Source: Pyronema omphalodes (taxonomy: Eukaryota; Ascomycota; Pezizomycetes; Pezizales; Pyronemataceae). Taken from it: a stretch of DNA of 64,000 bases. The stretch lies in the NCBI GenBank assembly GCA_024516155.1, contig JAJJXM010000007.1, positions 868,001 through 932,000 on the forward strand, in the 5' to 3' direction. A program made the translations under genes and the position numbers. Positions within the stretch are counted from its first letter, which is position 1. The number at the start of each line of letters is the position of its first letter. Under the pieces are notes generated by a model. That model did no database searches and had not been told where the DNA came from. It saw nothing but the letters and a program-made list of their open reading frames with translations. This document shows, piece by piece, positions 8,386 through 19,260 of this stretch.

Positions 8386-10808
8386 ATGACAACGACAGCA
8401 CCACGGACGCGAACAGGCTGGTGAGTTGGCCATATCCACAGCCTACCTGTGGATATCAACCAGGTAGTCAACCGGAGGATTGGACACAAGCTTACGACCT
8501 CGATTATTTCAGCACAAGCTGTCGCGTCCGCCATTTAAAGTGTGAGTACTCGGTTGAGAATTTCCGGGGGCGGGGGTGGCTGCCAGGCGCTTCAACCTCG
8601 TTCAACACTTCCACAGGATCCGCGGCTAATCTTCATGGCGGGGAATAGGCGACGAATCGAAGCCCGTATGCCGCGTACGTTGTTCACGGAATTTTTCATC
8701 CTAAGCGGAGGGAGGAATTAAAGGGCTGATTTGATGCGTTTCGATTTGCGGGTTAGAGGTGTCAAAGAGCGGGACGGGAGTGTGGTTAGTTTGCTTCATA
8801 TCCGCCACTAGAGTGCGCCATCGGGCTCTCCGGGATCTCCGAGATCTCCGGGACACTCGGGCTCCCTCCCCAGAATTCGGCAATCTGAAACAGGAGGTAG
8901 GGGGATCTTAGGGCGGAGGCTGACAGGAACGAATGGCTTAGTAAGAGGGTACAATGTACGATTCCGATACGGGACCGATCTCGGCGGTGATGAATTACCA
9001 GCTGGTGGCAGAGCTGCTGGCGGAAAGGGAGGGGAGTTTAGATTTGAGGCGGATCAGGTTTGGATTGATACGCCTGGCCTTGGTCTGTTTACCCATTTCA
9101 ATCCTGTTTCACCTGGTTTTACCTTTAACCTGGCTTCCCGGAGTTTCACCTAGCATCACTCGCTGCTGGGCCAACCAAAGGGGGCCAACATTGTACCATA
9201 CTGACTAATTTGTGCTGACTGTTTGCTAACTTTGTCAAGTCTCCTTTGTCGATGAAACCTCCGACGTTACCCGCAATTACGATTCCGGCGAAGCCTCAAC
9301 AACTACAAGTCCAACACCGATAAGAAGCTCAATTCATAATCTCATCATTCCAGATACGCCTAGGGACGAACCAACGTTCTCACCGACGGATGAAGGGTTA
9401 CCTGGGGATATTCCGTTTTTTTTCGACGGAGGTAGAGCATAGGAGTATGCAATTACAGGACATACTAATATCTCCGAATGAGGAGGATGACAATTTACAT
9501 ACCAACCGGCCTGCATGGCCACTACAGGAGTCCGAGGCACGATTGATGAAGCATTATGTGACTGCTATTGCACCTGGGGTATTTCTTTTCCTACTTTTTC
9601 TCATATATACATAGTGCTGATCTACCACAGCTTGATATTCTCGACCCACTCCGCCACTTTTCAACTGTCGTACCAACAAAGAGCTCAACATGTCCGATGC
9701 TTCTCAATGCGATTCTGGCACTAGCAGCAAAGTCCATCGGTTCAACACCGGAACCATATTATGTAAAGTGTAGGAGTATCTATGACCATGCTGTTAGGGC
9801 GGCGAGGACATCGGCGGATCCGGTATTGCTTGCTACTACGGTTCTATTGAAGGAAATGAATCCTGGTGCAGACTTTTCAGCGGCGGCGGGGTTATTTAGG
9901 TTCAATGGTGCGGGATTGGCACAGGCGAGCTGGTGGGCGCATTTACGTATGTCTCTAATCTCCTTCTGATGAGTTCGATTTGCTGGAAATTCTGGTGCAA
10001 TCAAATTGGTGGAGAATGGGAGTGTGACCAGCGTCTTCCGGAAGTTTCATAAACTTATTATGAAGATTTTGGATTACGGCGGATATTTGCAGACTTAGAG
10101 GCATGGAAAATACTGACTTGACCAGGTCAATACACCAACCTTCACCTTCCGGCTCCTTTCCCCCTTCCTACTTCTATCCCCCGACCCACAACCGACGCAG
10201 CCTGGACGCAACAAATCACCCTCTATCTCGCCCGACTTATCTCCTGTCCTCCCTCCGGTACACCCTCCCACTCCCGTACCCTATCCCCCATCCGCGGCGG
10301 AGCCCTCTCACCAATCCATCGAGCCCTATCCCCCATTCGCCAAGGGGCCTTATCACCCATCCACCGCGCGTTATCACCTACCCAACATCTCTCCCCTATC
10401 ACTTCACCAAGTTTAGGAAGCCAACCATACTCAAACTACCCATCTTTCAACAGTGGAGGCTGGGGTAGCGGTAGGGATTCCTTCGATTCTAGGGACGGAA
10501 GAGATTCTCGGGATGGAAGGGGGATGGGGTTCAGTAATACAGATATTGAGGATCAGTTGGAGAGGTGGTATAATAATAGACCCGTTGGGTTCGGAATTAT
10601 GGGGGAAACGGCAAATGAAAGGTGGTGGGTGGATGAACAGAAGAGATGGGCGGAGGAGGCTTTTTGCGTAGCGAGGATTTTGGTAAGGGGACACGGGGGA
10701 AGGTCGCCTGGGGGACCGGGTCCGACAAGTGGGGGTATACAGGAGGATAGAGAATTGGAGGGCATGGTGAGGGACTTGAGGCTGGCGGGCGGTAGGTGGC
10801 CGAGGTAG
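8386..10808 (+). CDS. Zn(II)2Cys6 transcription factor, ARCA/Fungal_trans_2 type, with a possible frameshift
   Basis: Inferred exons are 8386-8420, 8513-8541, 8649-8674, 8757-8784, about 8814-8896, 8948-about 9086, 9240-9578, 9631-9946 and 10126-10808, giving about 560 aa. The first four join in phase to give the DNA-binding cluster: TGCTSCRVRHLKC, then DESKPVC, then RRCQRAGREC. This matches the expected C-x2-C-x6-C-x6-C-x2-C-x6-C. The middle exons carry the fungal-specific core (LMKHYVTAIAP, LDILDPLRHF, LLNAILALAAKS, AGLAQASWWAHLR), characteristic of ARCA-like regulators. The last exon has Ser/Pro repeats (RALSPI) and an acidic, Gly-rich end. The 9240-9578 exon is only open if one base is skipped at the T8 run 9416-9423. 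The end of the sixth exon is uncertain. It is a nuclear DNA-binding regulator with unknown targets. It may be a pseudogene if the T8 frameshift is real. Confidence 0.8.
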
Positions 10809-12161
10809 GAGGATGGTGGTATGGCGTTATAATCTTATGACAATGCAGTGGTATTGAAGATGGTAATGGTAGATGAGATGAGATAAGAGCAGTATATAAG
10901 AATAGTAGAGGAAGCTTCATTATATTCCTTGAATAACCAGGAGATGAAACCGAAATAGAGAATATGCGATATATATTGAAAGATATGTTGATGTAATATG
11001 GATGTTATATATCAGAGGGTTTTAGATGTTATGATATGAAAGAGATGGTTAATACGGGTATTTCGGAGGCGTTTTGGTTCTGGTTATCAGGTGGCGGGGG
11101 AAGGCGGAGGAACGGCGGGGTTAATTTGCGGTTGGATGGATTGGAGATTGGGGTATACATATAATTATCCATGGGTCAGGCACTGATGGTATTGGGAGCG
11201 CCGGGGAGCGCGGGAGGGAGGGGGGTGGGGGGGGGGGGGGGGGGGCGGGGAGGAGCAGGTGGAAAATGATGCATTAAGTATCAGGACCAGCATCAAAGCA
11301 AGAGCCAGGATATATATACATACAATTCCTTCTATTCTCCCCCGTCTTCCTTATTCTAGGCTTATAATTGCATAGGATTAGTTTCATTTCATGTGATTTG
11401 ACGAAGAATGGAAAATAAAAAAAGGTGGTCGATGGCTCATGAGAGTGATTTGGTAAGCATGTCAACGTGATTTTGGCGTTACTTTTGATTGGATGGGGGA
11501 TTGGGATCTCAAAAGAATGGTATTTTGATGGTACTCTTTACTCGGCATTGGGTGCAAAAATGCATAGGGTGGAGTAATTGATATTTCGGTAGGGAAGAAT
11601 TTGAATGCTTCTTGATGTTAGGGATATGGATTTTTTTTTCTGTTGTGTTTCTTCTGCTGCTGGGTAATGTAGCAGGGGCTCCGGTGCTTCTTAGTTGGGA
11701 TACCTAGAAATCCTATAATTGCGATTGCGGATGTTGTGTCTTCTAAAGCCATAAGGTCAATCACTGCAGTTGATTGAAAGAATCATGCTACCGATTAAGT
11801 TTGCTAATTTTGGGGAATTTTTGAAGGATTTTGTGGCACGCACGTGGTGAGTGATACTTTATACATATCTCTAAATGACTGGAACTCATGTCATGCAGCA
11901 CGTACATTGAAATGTTTTTTCACTTTCATCAACGGCTCAAAGTTGCCGATGACTTGAACCTTTTCATGACACATACCTGACACCACTTGTTTGAATGGAC
12001 TATGTCGTAAATAACCCAACCCCGATAAGAAAATCGATGACTAACCACAATGTTCAACTTCCGCTCTACAAACAACATCATAGCCATCTTATCTAGGCCA
12101 CGCTGAAAAACAAAAAAGTTAACTCCGCCAACTTTGAGGGGTTCTTTTTTCAGCTCCTAAG
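10809..12161. other. Intergenic region with a long G tract
   Basis: No gene is seen. A G-run at about 11215-11251 could form a G-quadruplex. The last 150 bp are the promoter of the 12301 gene. Confidence 0.6.
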
Positions 12162-12169
12162 TATTTAAA
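12162..12169 (+). promoter_or_regulatory. TATA-like box of the His-rich surface gene
   Basis: TATTTAAA lies 132 bp upstream of the ATG at 12301, followed by a pyrimidine-rich leader (TTTCTCTCTCTTCTCATCTC) typical of fungal transcription starts. Confidence 0.5.
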
Positions 12170-12300
12170 CGATGTTTTCTCCCTGTTTGCTTTCTCTCTC
12201 TTCTCATCTCTACCACTCGTTTCACGAAAACACGTAAAGACTCAACTTCATTCAACTTCATCAACCCATAACAATCTACCAAACTAAACCGACTTTCATA

Positions 12301-13105
12301 ATGAAGTTCTCAATCATCACCCTCGCTTTGGCTGTTTCCGCCCTCGCCATGCCTCACGGCGACCACTCGCACTCCCACGACGGCGAGCACGACCACGAGC
12401 ACGACCACGAGGTCATCAAGACAGTTCAACAAGACATCAAACATTCCGTCAAGCCACTCCAAGGTAAGCACACAACCACGAATTTTCCTTTTCCTTTTTC
12501 CTTTCCCATTTCATTATTTCCCAAATTAACCAAAATTTCCTATATTTTGTTTTCATTTCAGAGCTTAACAAAGCCGTCGGTGATGTTTTGATCTCCCAGT
12601 ATCTCAAAGGAGAAACTGAAGGGATCCCTGCTGATGCTTTGGAGGCTGCTTTGGCTTTGGGAATGATTGATCACGGACATCCAGTTTTGGATTCTGGGAA
12701 GGGGAAGGCGAAGAATGATACGAATGTTACTTCTATGGCGGTTTCGAACGTTGGGAACAACACAAACACCCCCACCAGCAGCAGCAGTGTTGTTGTGAAG
12801 CCGGGTATTTCTTTAGACTCCTATTTCTCCCTACCTAACGTTTTTCATTATCTTTATCCGAGTTGAAACATTCACAACGGAACTTCGCTAATACCGAACC
12901 TTCTTCAGCGCTCGCCAACGTCCTACCTACCAACATCACCATGAACGGTACAGCCACCAACGGAAACTCCACTGCTTACGGCAACAGCACTGCACCAGGA
13001 GTTTCCACCCCTGCGCCAAAGGAGAATGGTGCGATTGTTAACAATGCTGCTTTTGGGGTTGTTTTCGGAGGGTTTGTTGCGGCTGTTGTTGTTGCCGGTT
13101 TGTAA
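12301..13105 (+). CDS. Histidine-rich GPI-type surface protein
   Basis: Inferred exons are 12301-12463, 12562-12804 and 12909-13105, all phase-compatible, encoding 200 aa. The product has a signal peptide (residues 1-16, ending ALAM), then a stretch of about 25 residues dominated by His, Asp and Glu (HGDHSHSHDGEHDHEHDHE). A predicted helical domain follows (LNKAVGDVLISQYLKGE), then a Ser/Thr/Asn region with several N-glycosylation sequons (NVT, NIT, NGT, NST). The C-terminal hydrophobic tail (AAFGVVFGGFVAAVVVAGL) looks like a GPI signal. The His-rich segment suggests divalent metal binding at the cell wall; this is inference. The overall design resembles the 5440 gene without clear sequence similarity. 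It is the first of seven small plus-strand genes. Confidence 0.85.
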
Positions 13106-13827
13106 GGGAGGCGGGGGTTTACTGGGCATATTGATGGGCTGGGAGATGATAATGCTTGGGTTACTTTTGCTTGTGTTTTATAAGGGATTATGGTTTCTGG
13201 AATTGTAATAATTGTTGAGAGAATCAAAATCGTTTATTAAGTTTGTCTTGTTCATTGCTTTGTGAAACGTAACGTTTTTGTGGATTTTGGAGAATGCTGT
13301 GGAGTTTTCTTGAAACTGCGTGGTTTGCATTTTTGATTTGCTTGGATTTGGGTTTCTTAAACGTTCCCAATCTTAATGTTGACGTTTGCTACAGTTTTCA
13401 TAAATTCCGGGGGCTCTGGCTTTTACCTCACGATCTCCCCGGGATTCGCTTCAGAGCGTACATCATATATTAGGCCTATTGCTTCCGTCCTTCTTCGGGT
13501 TGGGATTTTTGATGTTAGGACTGATTGCTAACTGTAAAAGCTTGCTTTGTCAGGTGGCTGATTATATCTCCCCTCAACCCCTCAGCTTTAGAGTCCTTGA
13601 AAATCCCAGCGCAGGGCCGAAAAGAACCACAGCCGGCAAACTTCTTGACATGCGTTGTAGGGTGCCAGCGACATTTTCCATCCTCATAAGAGAACAGTCA
13701 ATACAAGCAACTCCACTAGCTGGGTGAACGCCGTTATCATTCTCACCACAACACAACAATCCAAGCCCATAACCATAAACATCTACAAGTATCACCACCA
13801 CAAATCCCTCAACCATCATAATCAACC

Positions 13828-14451
13828 ATGCACACCACCACACCCCCACCCCGTTCCCCAACCCATCCCTACCTCCATCTCCAAGCCCAAACCAGCACCG
13901 TATCCACCAGCAGTTCCGGAACCATACGAGTACTCCCGAATGACATCAACAGTGCCGAGACCCTACGAGTACTTCCAAACGATATCAACAGTGCCGAAAC
14001 ATTGCGGGTACTCCCTAGGCTTCCTTATCATTTTGATGACGATGGCGACGATGTCAATGTCGATGCAAATTCCCATATCAACGCTGATAATAACACCGAT
14101 GTCGAAGCTGAAAATTCTGATACTGATACCAACTCTAATATCGGTACCGGCAGAGAACAAGAAGAAGAAGAACAAGAAGAGGAGGAGGAATACTACATCC
14201 CGCCAGGTGCCTCAAGCAGAATTGACTATATAGATCCAACCACTGGGGAACTGAAGTATCCTCACTGCTGGGAAGATACTAAGAGCTTCGATAACCACCC
14301 GAATCGGGCTAGGCATATGTTTATAGTGGGGTTGGTGTTTGTTGTGTTTACGGCTGTTTTGGGGTATTTGGTGTATGTTGCGGTGATGAATTATAGGGAT
14401 GCTGTTTTGTTTGAGCAGGAAGAAGAATGGGGGGAGGAGGGGGATGATTAA
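13828..14451 (+). CDS. Acidic single-pass membrane protein (207 aa), unknown function
   Basis: A single exon. The N-terminal third is Pro/Ser/Thr-rich and contains a perfect 13-residue tandem repeat, RVLPNDINSAETL at residues 34-46 and 47-59, with a third start RVLP. The middle is rich in Asp/Asn and has an acidic run (REQEEEEQEEEEE, about 109-121). A YYIPPGASSRIDYIDP segment follows. One transmembrane helix lies at about 164-186 (MFIVGLVFVVFTAVLGYLVYVAV is split by position, not by charge), flanked on the N side by NRAR and followed by a short acidic tail. There is no signal peptide, so it would be tail-anchored-like with the bulk probably cytosolic. An A/C-rich leader precedes the ATG. I do not recognise a family. 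Confidence 0.7.
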   Translation: MHTTTPPPRSPTHPYLHLQAQTSTVSTSSSGTIRVLPNDINSAETLRVLPNDINSAETLRVLPRLPYHFDDDGDDVNVDANSHINADNNTDVEAENSDTDTNSNIGTGREQEEEEQEEEEEYYIPPGASSRIDYIDPTTGELKYPHCWEDTKSFDNHPNRARHMFIVGLVFVVFTAVLGYLVYVAVMNYRDAVLFEQEEEWGEEGDD

Positions 14452-15208
14452 TGATTTGGAGGGGGAGAAGGGAGATTGGGATGGAGAGGATGAGGAAGGT
14501 CTTGCAATGGGGGGCTGCTTTACGGGACATATAGTTACTGTCCTACTTCAAATTTATATCGATGATAATTCGGGAAAGGTGATAAAACAAGATCTTAATT
14601 TTGACGGAATTTTCATTACGTAGCTCAATACTCGTCATGTGATCATTGTATCCCTCACAACTAGAGCTGCTGAGTTTTGTTAAACTTTGGCCTTGAGATT
14701 CAGGGATCCTGAAAAAGTCGTGTGAATATTGATGGTCTTTAATGACCCCTCTTTGTATGAATTACGAATTCTCAACTCCTCCGCCTTCACCTTGGGGTTC
14801 AGGTGAAATCCTTACGGTTGTATTTTCAACCACGTTTTCTGTGAGCTACACTGCATATACCAAGCATCTGTATGCTATACGGTCCCACTCACATCAACAC
14901 ATGCTGCAGGGTGATACATACTGGCACTATAACAGTACTTTATTCCGACGATAAACTTTGGCACATTGTGTCAACTCCATCAGGTAACCCTCATCACTCA
15001 GTCTCTCTTCAAGGGGTTGTCACTGACCCCAGGGCTTAAGCATTTCCACCTCAAATCTTCTACAGGATTCGATTTCCATCCACGCCAACGCATCCGTAAA
15101 TAATCCCCCCCCAGTTATACTCTAACAGTACGTGCACTAAATTAAATCAAAGCAAAAAAGACATCTTTTCATAAAATATCTAACATACTTCAACTTTAGA
15201 TATTAGAC
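14452..15208. other. Intergenic region
   Basis: No gene or repeat recognised. It holds the 3' flank of the acidic membrane gene and the upstream region of the next small gene. Confidence 0.5.
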
Positions 15209-15397
15209 ATGTTACGACCGAAATTCCAACTTCAGACCGAAAAGGGTACTCGATATGTCGTCCATTCTATGTTCGTGACTTGGATGAGGATTTTGATGGG
15301 GATTTCCGTTGTTACCGTTGCTTTTATGGTGATTGTTATTGTTATTGTTGGGTTTGAGATGGGAAAGTCCATGATGCGTACTCTCAAGAACGGTTAA
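15209..15397 (+). CDS. Small single-pass membrane protein (62 aa), putative
   Basis: An intronless frame beginning MLRPKFQLQTEKGTR. It has one strongly hydrophobic helix at about residues 28-50 (ILMGISVVTVAFMVIVIVIVG) and a short basic tail (MRTLKNG). There is an A/T-rich leader and no recognised homologue family. It is supported mainly by the clear membrane helix and by its place in a co-oriented run of similar small genes. A chance frame cannot be excluded. Confidence 0.45.
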   Translation: MLRPKFQLQTEKGTRYVVHSMFVTWMRILMGISVVTVAFMVIVIVIVGFEMGKSMMRTLKNG

Positions 15398-15724
15398 TGG
15401 GAAAGAATGGCTTGATTAGGAGTTTGATTGTCATTTGTTGCGTGTGTTGGGAATGGTGTAGGTTAATAAACGCTAAGTGTTTGGTTTACTTTTGCACGAT
15501 TGTAACTTGTTTTACTCATGGTGATTTTGTCTCCCTGTTCGTTATTGTATATTGCCTCTTGGTACCAATGTATGGTGTTAAACTTGAGCGTAGTTGAACG
15601 GGTTGTATTGGACCACCATAATGCTCTGCGCGTCCAGCAGATGGAATCCCAGGTATATTCAATGTTGACGAGTCCCGCAAAAAAAATAAAAAATGTGCAC
15701 AGCCACTTATCACATAGCGGCACC

Positions 15725-15730
15725 TATAAA
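15725..15730 (+). promoter_or_regulatory. TATA box of the 57-aa membrane gene
   Basis: TATAAA lies 141 bp upstream of the ATG at 15866, followed by a C/T-rich leader. Confidence 0.45.
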
Positions 15731-15865
15731 ATCCTATTCTGTCGCGGTATCTTCTTCCTCACTACTACAACATCTTCAAGCATCAATCACAGATTCCGGT
15801 TCACGATTCTTGAACCGCATCAATAATCACTCGCGGTATCTCCAGTCACAGCCCACATCGTCAAC

Positions 15866-16039
15866 ATGCAGCCAGTGTACGAAGACCCCACTGAGGACAC
15901 CGCCATGTTTGCGCTCTGCTCCAGCCTGTTGGAGGTCTTTCTTCTGGCTTGCTTCGTCTCTGCAATCCTTCTGTCTCTGGAATACGTAGGATTCCTATGG
16001 TTCGGACTATGGGATTTCCTACGGGATGATGATAATTAA
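15866..16039 (+). CDS. Miniature membrane protein (57 aa), putative
   Basis: Starts at ATG in the context GTCAACATGCAG, a good fungal initiation context. The acidic N-terminus (QPVYEDPTEDT) leads into a hydrophobic stretch from about residue 14 to 50 (FALCSSLLEVFLLACFVSAI, then EYVGFLWFGLWDFL) and a terminal DDDN. It could be one long or two short helices. The TATA box, pyrimidine leader and position between other small surface genes support it. Short length and lack of a known family limit confidence. Confidence 0.5.
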   Translation: MQPVYEDPTEDTAMFALCSSLLEVFLLACFVSAILLSLEYVGFLWFGLWDFLRDDDN

Positions 16040-16271
16040 TCATACCGATACAAGCGCATTACCAATAGCCGTTCAATTAGGGGATCCTATGGTAATAATA
16101 CGCGCTTTTTTCGTCCCCTCTCGTCTCGTCTGTGCGCCAACACACCTCTCTTCGCGTCTCTCTTCCTCAGTTTCACTTTCACTCTTACACCACGGAGAAT
16201 CTTCGCATTTTCTACACCATCACCAAAAAACATCACCTACCCAATTTTCCTACAGCCTTTAATTAACAATT

Positions 16272-16824
16272 ATGCGGGCTTCTGTTATTTTCCTTTCTTT
16301 CTACAACGCGGCCATGATCGCAGGCCTCGCCGCTCCAGAAGCTACTCCCACCGCCGCCAGAACCGCCGAGGAACTTCAGTACGACCAGTAAGTCCCTCTC
16401 CTCCGCAAGTCTACCGCGACAACCATAATAAGCATCATCTAATCTCTAATTCCACAGACTCCAATGCCCAGACTGTGGGTTCATTAACTGGGATCCGTCA
16501 ATGTCAAACGCGAGTGACACGGAGCCTCCAGTTCCGGATGTCACTCTGGGTGAGTCTTTCTCTTTCATCGATCCCTTCTACAGTACTTCTTCTTGCATTA
16601 GAATCCGAAAATATCCAAGTCTAACACAAACTATAGACGTATCCCCATCCACAGAAGCCGAATTCAAGGCTTTGAAAGAAAAACTGAAGTCTCTCGGTCT
16701 TGATGGTCAAGACTTCAACGAGGTTACTCCTTCGCCGGAATACAAGAGCGGGGTTAACAACACTGGCATCAAGATCGTCGGGGCAGCACTCGCGGCTGTT
16801 GCTGCGGTCGCTTTCGCTTTGTAG
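16272..16824 (+). CDS. Small GPI-type surface protein with a CPDC motif (131 aa)
   Basis: Inferred exons are 16272-16387, 16458-16549 and 16637-16824, with GTAAGT and GTGAGT donors and matching phases. The product has a signal peptide (MRASVIFLSFYNAAMIAGLAA), a short Ala/Thr/Glu region and a CPDCGF motif early in exon 2. A charged helical segment follows (EAEFKALKEKLKSLGLDG), then an NNTG sequon and a hydrophobic tail (IVGAALAAVAAVAFAL) with GPI-signal character. The two cysteines may pair or bind metal. I do not recognise the family. The three-exon layout, with the anchor in the last exon, is shared with the genes at 12301 and 18035. Confidence 0.8.
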
Positions 16825-18034
16825 GTGAAGGTGACAGCAGTGGCAGCCGGGGTGAGGCCTGGGTTTTTAGAATAAGGAGGAGGAAAAAATTGGCGTCTTG
16901 TTGGGATGATTGTTTTTACTCTTGTTTTTTTGTTTTTGTTTTTGTTTTGTACGGTTGAATGGCTTATGAGTCGCGTATTACTTAATAATTCAAAGCCATT
17001 ATGAACCTTAACTTGATGCAGTATATGGTTTTGTCGATCGTGAAGTCTAATTGTATCTTGCTTTCTCTCTCATGTGTACTGGATGCAAAAGCGTTTTCAA
17101 TTTGCGTGAGAGTAGTCACCACTTACTCGTAGTTACTGCGCCATACTCAGTTCAACACCGCAAAACATGTTGGGTATTTCAAACAGGTCTCCAGCCGTAA
17201 ATATCTATATCGGTTGTTTCGAAAAACCACAGATATGGGTCACTCAACTTCCGAAGAAATCTTGAGGCACATTGGGTAAGCTTTCTCTGTCAGTAAATAA
17301 ACGTTTCTCTATATATATTCTGGCGACAATTATACGCTCCAATCTTGCGCACGCGAACGCGTTGCTTGTAAGTTTCCGTGTGTTTATCACTTGACTTAAT
17401 TTTTCTCTTATCCAGGGGGTCGAGTTCAATTACACAACGTGAATAATAAAAACGAAAAAAAAAAAAAAGAAATCGACGTTCGACGTTCGACCCCTTGCTG
17501 TACTGGCTGAAAAGTTTGACATTAGCTTACGGATGACCGATAAGATCACGTGATGATTATTTGTTTGAAACTGGATGGTATCGAATAATTGTTTTCGACC
17601 CTTTTTCAATTCTCGTGCAGCATGGCAGTCTGAACAACGAGTTTATGAAAAAAAGGTGATATAAGTTTCAATTAAGAAACTGAAGCCGGACTTAGGTTTT
17701 TCATTGTCAAAGTTTACTTAGACATACATAGCAATATATCTCATATATAAGTTAGGATGGACGTGTTTGCGGCAGAAGGTCTACTATGTAGTGAGGGTTG
17801 AATGGGCCCAAAGGAGGAGTACTATGGTTACTGTGTATGCCGTTGGTTATGGGTGTTCAATTCGACCCAGACTGGGGATCGAAATCGGCACAAAATACTA
17901 GTGCAATAAAGACGGGTAGGTGCTTGTTGCCTTCCTAACCATATTCACTGACAAACTTCTTCAACCGCATTCCCTTACACACACCGCCAGTTCTTTGTAT
18001 CACCTCTCTTTGCCCAGAACCACCACTATTTATA
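16825..18034. other. Intergenic region
   Basis: No supported gene. A canonical-looking intron (GTAAGTTTCC at about 17369 to TATCCAG at about 17416) lies near an ATG at 17234 followed by about 14 codons and a GTAAGC donor. This might be a very small spliced gene, but I cannot assemble a convincing product. A short direct repeat of GACGTTC lies at about 17477-17490. Confidence 0.4.
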
Positions 18035-18547
18035 ATGCGTTCCGTTCACTACGCCATCCTCATTCTCGTCTGCTGCAGCACGGTCTGCGTCACCGGCAAC
18101 AACGGTGAGTGCGTGTCCAAGCCGTTCGATTACGAATTGATCATTAGGTATTTCTTCCAGTGATTTCGAAAGATTTAGCCAGTAACCATTGCTAATTAAA
18201 CGTTCTGTGGCAGTTGTGACACCATCGAGCAATGCGCTGCAATCGATACGATCTGTTTTAACTCTGTGAACATTGTGCCAACTGGCTCCCTTGGTTAGTT
18301 CTCTCAAACCGTTTCTGTGTCTTGTCCGTGATTTTAATGTTTTATAGTGTGCGATAATGGATTGCAATCCATTGTGGATAAGTTCCTCGAGAACGACAAC
18401 GGACTCGAAGCATCTGGTACTGCAGTTGAAGGTGGATCTAAACCAACTTCGCCAACTGAGGGACAGAAGAAGAATGCCGGAGTTTTGATAGCTGTGTCTT
18501 GGGTTATGTCGACAGCTATTGTAGCTGTCATGGCTTTCTCCATCTAA
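18035..18547 (+). CDS. Small cysteine-containing GPI-type surface protein (about 117 aa)
   Basis: Inferred exons are 18035-18108, 18214-18293 and 18348-18547. Exon 1 encodes a signal peptide (MRSVHYAILILVCCSTVCVTG). The in-phase join uses a GTGCGT donor at 18109; a stronger GTGAGT donor four bases upstream (18105) would break the frame of exon 2. Exon 2 holds three cysteines (CDTIEQC, TIC) and exon 3 opens with VCDNGLQS. A Ser/Thr/Gly linker and a hydrophobic C-terminal tail (VLIAVSWVMSTAIVAVMAFSI) follow, consistent with a GPI signal or tail anchor. The family is unknown. The overlapping donors leave the exon 1/2 junction less sure than the rest. Confidence 0.7.
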
Positions 18548-19110
18548 AATTGCAGATGTATTACGAGGTTAGATTATTATTAATCTGTCTGCAATAAAAT
18601 CCCAATTCCTGATGGGAAACTATCGTGTTGTTTAGTACAGTTATTACGGATGGGGAGCTTGGTGAAATTCAGTTGTAACGCTTATTTCTTCATATCAAAC
18701 AGGTTATCCACATTTCCCCTCGTTTTGTCACAAGAATATGGAACTAATCATCATTTCATCAGATACTGTTCGTCTTTGACCAAAATTGGTAAACGGAGCT
18801 TTTGGATCACGCATCCGCTTCCATCAGCGGCGATTATAAGATCAGCCCAACGCTGCAAATACTCCGGCTGTGATTCCAATCCTTGACTATATTTCAACCC
18901 CATACATAACGAAAAGAAAAAACCAAGTAAAAACCCGATTCTGGATTCATTTACTGTCCAGGGGTCCAACGCTATATTTGTTACGGCCTCCGACTTTTTA
19001 GGAAAAGTTTTTCTTGTAAAGCTACCAAGCGTTAGAACACATTTCTGGCTTCCGGAATGTTTTACCCCAGTAAATGGGTTTGTTAGCAGAAATATCTGGC
19101 TCCCTCAACC
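18548..19110. other. Intergenic region
   Basis: No gene seen; AT-rich spacer between two small surface genes. Confidence 0.5.
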
Positions 19111-19118
19111 TATTTAAA
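19111..19118 (+). promoter_or_regulatory. TATA-like box of the 19261 gene
   Basis: TATTTAAA lies 150 bp upstream of the ATG and is followed by a C/T-rich leader (CACCCGCTTTCTCTTATTCC). Confidence 0.5.
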
Positions 19119-19260
19119 GCGCCCTTGAACGCCTTCACCCGCTTTCTCTTATTCCCACAACATCACACACCTACAGCTGAGTCACTCTCAAGGTTTACCT
19201 ACTCGGTCTAAATTCGCCTCTCTCAACCTACAACTCCGCTCTCAGGAATAGCTTGCTCTC

